Assembly: GCA_030141605.1 (NCBI GenBank)
Contig: JAQGDQ010000153.1
Location: 381,501 to 445,500, forward strand
Source of the DNA: Tubiluchus corallicola
Lineage: Eukaryota > Priapulida > Priapulimorpha > Priapulimorphida > Tubiluchidae
DNA: 64,000 nucleotides
Reading direction: 5' to 3'
A program made the translations under genes and the position numbers. The notes beneath the pieces were generated by a model. It searched no databases. It was not told the DNA's origin and worked only from the letters and a program-made list of their open reading frames with translations. Below are positions 59,501 to 64,000 of the stretch, piece after piece (position 1 is the stretch's first letter; each line of letters opens with the position of its first letter).

Positions 59501-61392
59501 ACAGAAACTGATTGAATTATATTGAGTAGTGTTGCTGCTACCAGGCCCTAATAAATTTATCTGATTTTTTGCAGAATGGATGCACAGTTGATTGGAACAT
59601 TATCAGGTCATGGTTCTTGGGTATTAAGTGTTGCCTTCGCACCAGATCAATCGAAGTTTGTATCAAGGTATGACAATGATCAAAACATTCATTTAGTGAA
59701 ACTTTATCATACTGATTCTGGCAAATAAATGTGCATCACAATATGTGTGCTTGCAAACCATAAGTCGGCAGAGTTAAAACCACGTTATGATGCTTCAAAG
59801 TAGAATGCACCAAAATTTTGGTCTAATGTTAGTTTGTTTTTTTAACAAACACTAAATATATTGGACTTTTATATTCTAGCATCAAATTATCAAGAAAACA
59901 TCCAAAAAATAGTAAAAATTTTATTTTATAATCCTGTGCCCATTTGTCCGCCTAGAAACTTGTACTGCAATTGCAAAAAACTTGTATTTTCGTACTCCGG
60001 TAGTAGCTATTGAAAGCAGTCATTTTGCTTTAGGTTTTTTCTGTTGACAAGCACAAATCTTCGTCAGGATGGGCCATCTACTGGATTTAAACATAACTTC
60101 AATGTGCTCTTACAAAGTCCATAGCATCCACACTTTCGTATGGTTGCTAAGTATTTTTTAGAGACGCGACAAAAAGCAATGGCTGACTTTAACAGAGATT
60201 TTCTCAAGATTATCTTTTTCACTGCATAGCCCTTTTTTCTCAACTTCAATGTGGATTATTTCAGCTTAGAAATAACTTAGAGTGATGAGCTTGGTATCAA
60301 AATGATCCTCATGAAATGGAGACTCAATGTATGTGAATAAGTAGAAAGCATTAATTGTCGACTTATGGATGATTTTGCTATGCAAGCACACATACATTCT
60401 ATGTACAATTTCACACTAACATTTTCTTTTTCTTATCTTTCTTCTGTGTTTTTTCAAGTTAAATAAATAGTACTAAAATAGGTATTGTAACGAAAATGCC
60501 AAATTTGCTGTTGCACGTTCAGGAATAAGTATTCAAGATTTGATTAAACTCGAGTGCCGTCTTATGTATCCATGTTGTTTTTTTAACAGCTCTTCAGATA
60601 AAACTGTCAAAGTTTGGGATACGAATAAGAGACAATGTTTACATACATTCAATGAACATACAGATCAGGTAACAACAATTGTTTTTATGTGTAATGTAAT
60701 CTCACTTAAGCAGTTTCAGTATGTTATGCTATTATTGACAAACAATTGGCTTTTGAGATATATTACTTTTTAAGTAATAAAAAAGAAGTAAAGACCCGTA
60801 TTAGGTGGGTATGGCTGCTCCAGCAGATCAAAACCTACAAAGGTACTTTGGAAGTTGAAATTGTAAACCACAAAAGCATATGATAGTTTGAATACTAGTA
60901 ATAAATAGTAATAGATGAAAACCCACCATGAGTGATAACAGCAGCAGCAAATCATGTAGTATAAACAAGCATAAATTACAGCTCAAATTACATGCACAAC
61001 AAAATGAAATCCTACAGAAGCCATACTACTTGTACAGTGAGAGATGACCAAAAAAGGAAATTGCACCTGTAGAAATTGTTGAAAAACCACAAGTTGGCTA
61101 CAGATACATTGAAGCCAAACCTAAAAAATTATCAAAAAACTAATATTAGGAAAGAAATGCCACCACATTTGAAATTAGAAATACATTGACTGTGTATGAC
61201 CACAAAATTGTATGTTAGATTTGCTACATTAAACATTATGTGTGCTATTTGGCCCCTTAGTCAAATTATCTGGCTAAAATAATGCTCCCTATCTGGTCAC
61301 AGGTGTGGAGTGCAAGGTACAATGCAAATGGGTCGAAGATAGTCTCAGTAGCTGAAGACAGAATCATTTTCATCTACGATTGTCCTGTGTAG
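56434..61392 (+). CDS. WDR61: WDR61 / SKI8 WD40-repeat protein, 8 recognised exons
   Basis: Seven-bladed WD40 scaffold. In animals WDR61 (SKI8) is part of the SKI complex, which feeds mRNA to the cytoplasmic exosome, and of the nuclear PAF1 elongation complex. The eight exons join to 301 residues; known orthologues are about 305, so only the start is missing. Orthologue-specific blocks include [118 protein letters not shown] and the C-terminus IFIYDCPV. All junctions keep frame. A LINE fragment sits in the intron after the third exon. Confidence 0.96.
57125..57297 (+). CDS. WDR61: WDR61 exon
   Basis: Encodes [20 protein letters not shown] through [10 protein letters not shown] and ends IDAGPG/V in phase 1. 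Confidence 0.94.
57412..57560 (+). CDS. WDR61: WDR61 exon
   Basis: Encodes [20 protein letters not shown], then [10 protein letters not shown] and [13 protein letters not shown]; ends in phase 0. Confidence 0.94.
57790..58150 (+). mobile_element. Decayed LINE reverse transcriptase fragment in WDR61 intron
   Basis: Reads [20 protein letters not shown], then LFAYK where FADD is expected, and [20 protein letters not shown]. These are the QGSiLGPLLFL.YINDI, FADD and W...NKLslN..KT blocks of non-LTR reverse transcriptases. The catalytic aspartates are lost. Confidence 0.7.
58191..58284 (+). CDS. WDR61: WDR61 exon
   Basis: Encodes [20 protein letters not shown] and TTKVLHTLE, ending in phase 1. 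Confidence 0.95.
58609..58702 (+). CDS. WDR61: WDR61 exon
   Basis: Encodes [20 protein letters not shown] and [10 protein letters not shown], ending in phase 2. Confidence 0.95.
59575..59667 (+). CDS. WDR61: WDR61 exon
   Basis: Encodes [20 protein letters not shown] and APDQSKFVS, ending in phase 2 before GTATGA. Confidence 0.94.
60590..60668 (+). CDS. WDR61: WDR61 exon
   Basis: Encodes [20 protein letters not shown] and NEHTDQ, ending in phase 0 before GTAACA. Confidence 0.95.
61303..61392 (+). CDS. WDR61: WDR61 last exon
   Basis: Encodes [20 protein letters not shown] and IIFIYDCPV, then TAG at 61390. Confidence 0.95.
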   Translation: MWSARYNANGSKIVSVAEDRIIFIYDCPV

Positions 61393-61525
61393 GGAGACTA
61401 AATCATTATTGTGTATATTGGCAGTTCTGTTTTGTAGCATCTTACATTAGCGCCTTGTATTATAGTAACAGCAGTATAGATCTGCTGATCTGTTGATATG
61501 ATATTAATTAGTTGAAATGTGCTTA

Positions 61526-61531
61526 AATAAA
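61526..61531 (+). terminator. Polyadenylation signal of WDR61
   Basis: AATAAA 133 bases after the stop codon, followed by a TGTGTTTG downstream element. Confidence 0.7.
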
Positions 61532-61539
61532 CAATGAAA

Positions 61540-62750
61540 CATTTTACTGTGTTTGTAAGTACGTATTGTGCTTTCCAAGATATTCATGATTCCAAAAAAT
61601 TATTTGATTTTCTTAATTTTCTGAAATTAGAACCTTGTATTGTAACAATAATATTGTTACCTAATTGTAAATAATTTTAAATAATAAAATTTTACCTAAT
61701 TTTAAATAACTATTTGGAACTTGTTAAATGTATTTTTTAAAAACGTATTACCTTAACCAAATTGTTCCTTACAAAAAATTGTACGATTTTCTTAATTTTC
61801 TTAAATTAGCTTCTTGCGTTTCACATTATGTATTATAACCAACAATACTGTAAATCTATTGATTATATAATATTGACATAATAATTGTCTAAATGTGTGT
61901 TCAGAAACTATTAAGGGCTTTTTGTTGTACTTTTTGAATACTTTTTATGCTCATGTTCTCGTTCCTCCTCTCCTTTTTCCTTTCCCCTCTCCTCTCTTCT
62001 CCGCTGTTCTCCACTCATCAATGAAAACAATTAGTGATATTATCTCCTAAGCAACTGTGTACTTTAGTAAATTATACTCCACACTGTGCAGGCTTTGGCA
62101 GCGGTGTGTATTCTACTAAGTGTCATTATTGTGTAAATAACTTACTCATCTTTTGTTAAATGCATAAAATTTCATGCTTAGATAAGCTGTTGTTTCTATT
62201 TTTTACTCATTTTATTAGCGCTGCACCTCACTGAATATTTTTGGCCACTTTGAAAACATGATGCAATTGTCACTCAATGTGTTCAGAAGTGTTTTTATCT
62301 ACATTTTTGTCTACTTTTATCTATCGGCATTTTTTTCGGTTATTATAGATACATGCACTTTTAGCTCCCACTTATTACAAACTAATGTTTTATCTACGTT
62401 ATTTTTTTGCAAATGTTATTACCAAGTGTGTAGAAGTTATTATCATTGAATAAGTAGCCTGTGTATGTGTCCTGGGCAACTGTTAAACTGCGGTTTCTTC
62501 TACCACACACATTTTTTAGCAAACTTTTGTCCCATGGAATTTAGGAGACAAATGACGGAGATTTCAACTTCTCAAACTCCTCGACCACAAGGGTTGCATA
62601 GGAGCTAGACTCCGACAATTGAGTTTATATAAGCTGTGTCATTGCATTTTGGACACAGCAGATGTTTGTGTTCGTAGTGTCCAGCCAACATTCCTTCCAC
62701 TCACTAGTGTTACAGCACCCACATATGGGTCATTCTTGTAGAGTGGGGGT
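61540..62750. other. Unassigned region downstream of WDR61
   Basis: AT-rich. Two similar sequences near 61590-61640 and 61760-61815 (AAAAAATT...GATTTTCTTAATTTTCT) look like a partial duplication. No gene seen. Confidence 0.5.
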
Positions 62751-62754
62751 GACT

Positions 62755-63170
62755 AGTTAAACACCTGTAGACGGTACAAGATCATCTTCCATTATGATAC
62801 CATAGTCTCTTGGTTTTTCTGAAGGCCCAAGAACAAGTAAACGATTATAATGAATTCCTCTATTGCGGACTTTAACAAGCACTTCTTTTTTGTGATAAGG
62901 CAACTCCAATGAAATAGCAATCGAAAGAGTCCTTGGAAATGCGCGGATTTCTGTGTATGCAAACCTTTAATCGTACGTCATCACCGACATGGTTTTGCAG
63001 CGGCAGAGAATCTAGCAACTTCGTCAAAATGTATATTTAAAACTTGTCTCTTGTTAGCACCTCCATAAGGAAATTGTACAGTATCTACTCTGTGACTGTA
63101 ACACCAAGACAATTTTCTAATTAGTGATCTCAGTAGAGCTGCCAAAGGTATGACTTCACAACAATGCAAT
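62755..63170 (-). pseudogene. Decayed coding-like segment, unknown family
   Basis: Three overlapping minus-strand frames each look coding for part of the way: RVDTVQFPYGGANKRQVLNI, then (shifted) LQNHVGDDVRLKVCIHRNPR and SKDSFDCYFIGVALSQKRSA, then (shifted) YHKKEVLVKVRNRGIHYNRL with EKPRDYGIIMEDDL. Two frameshifts would be needed to join them. I do not recognise the family. Confidence 0.4.
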
Positions 63171-64000
63171 TGACGTCAAACATATTGGTTTATCGCTCCA
63201 TCTCGGCTGTGACGCTCAGCAGCATTCGGGACAACAGCTCACGCTGGACAGCAACTGTCTAAATTAAACTAAACTAAACAGCATGACAGTCACAACAAAT
63301 GTCTGATCAGCAGATAAAAACCCGCCAGAAAAGAAAACATTTTGAAGAAAACATATTGTTTTGTCCATATTTAAAGTTAATCAAATAGTTGTTTTTATCT
63401 AACTTGCAAAGCCATAAACTAAACTAAACTGTCTTGATTACAAAATGGTTTAATCAGCAACTCATAGACGTAAGCCTTGTGCATTTTTTCCTATAAACGA
63501 AACTAGACTATAGATTTCCGCTGACTCCCTTGCAATTTCAATTGAAATAACAAAATCTAGAACCAGGCCAATATTTCACCCGCTAACTAATGAAAATTGA
63601 GCATTTTCCACAACAGTATTAGACGCAGCTGTAGCTAAATGTCACGAACATACCTGCTACTGGGGTGTGTGAAATAACTTTCACGATGATTGGGCTGTCA
63701 ACGAAAATGATTGACATTATGTTAGACGTCAGTTAGTAGTATGGGTAGCGCTGTAACCATTTCCTTTGTAGATTCAGGAAGCCAATTAAGGCATTAGGAC
63801 AATTATTAACTTATTTTCTGATTTAGCAGTGTTTTAAATGCGATGCTGTAGAGTTCAATTGCACTCACTTTCTTTACTTTTGAAATTATTACTAGTAATT
63901 TTATTGTTCGATCAAAATTGTATCACATCAGCAGAAACTAAATATACGGTTTATCTCCTAGTACAAACGGTGGTTCAATGAGTCTTAGAAAGGGTGGTTA
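63171..64000. other. Unassigned end of window
   Basis: ACTAAACTAAACT repeats near 63266-63278 and 63418-63430. No gene or known repeat recognised. Confidence 0.5.

Overview
The window is nuclear DNA of an invertebrate animal. It has AT-rich introns with GT/AG splice sites, AATAAA polyadenylation signals, long dinucleotide microsatellites, tRNA-derived SINEs and many decayed non-LTR retrotransposon (LINE) pieces. Metazoan gene families (class C GABA-B receptor, EGF/sushi/HYR protein, paired-like homeobox) support this. I cannot place the phylum from sequence alone. All four recognisable genes lie on the plus strand.

Layout. (1) 154-11643: the 3' part (13 exons, 566 residues) of a GABA-B receptor subunit; upstream exons lie left of the window. 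A LINE fragment and a decayed copy of one of its own exons sit in its introns. (2) 13578-26913: a membrane-anchored or secreted modular protein with EGF, calcium-binding EGF, sushi, HYR, sushi and a partial cysteine-rich motif, built almost entirely from symmetric phase 1-1 exons. Its second coding exon has an apparent one-base frameshift at an A8 run, or is alternatively spliced. (3) 27030-33680: gene-poor, LINE debris in both orientations and microsatellites. (4) 33688-42808: a four-exon paired-like (Q50) homeobox gene whose N-terminus carries three tandem 13-residue repeats. (5) 42932-45505: a giant inverted-repeat (foldback) element with arms of about 820 bp, a unique centre holding ORFs, and a LINE piece nested in one arm. 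(6) 45510-54610: LINE-rich, including a minus-strand ORF1 + PHD finger + endonuclease piece and a plus-strand reverse transcriptase piece with a 3' tail. (7) 56434-61392 (possible start codon at 52183): WDR61/SKI8 orthologue, eight recognised exons. (8) 61540-64000: mostly unassigned, with a decayed minus-strand coding-like segment.

The genes have no evident functional link: a neurotransmitter receptor, an extracellular matrix or cell-surface protein, a developmental transcription factor and a housekeeping scaffold of the SKI/PAF1 complexes. The most unusual structures are the foldback element at 42932-45505, the 57-bp-arm hairpin at 54711-54830, the 44-bp-arm hairpin at 19917-20020, the frameshift or alternative exon at 15418, and the decayed exon copy at 7180-7237. 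All exon boundaries were read by eye from splice signals, frame continuity and family resemblance; no search was run.
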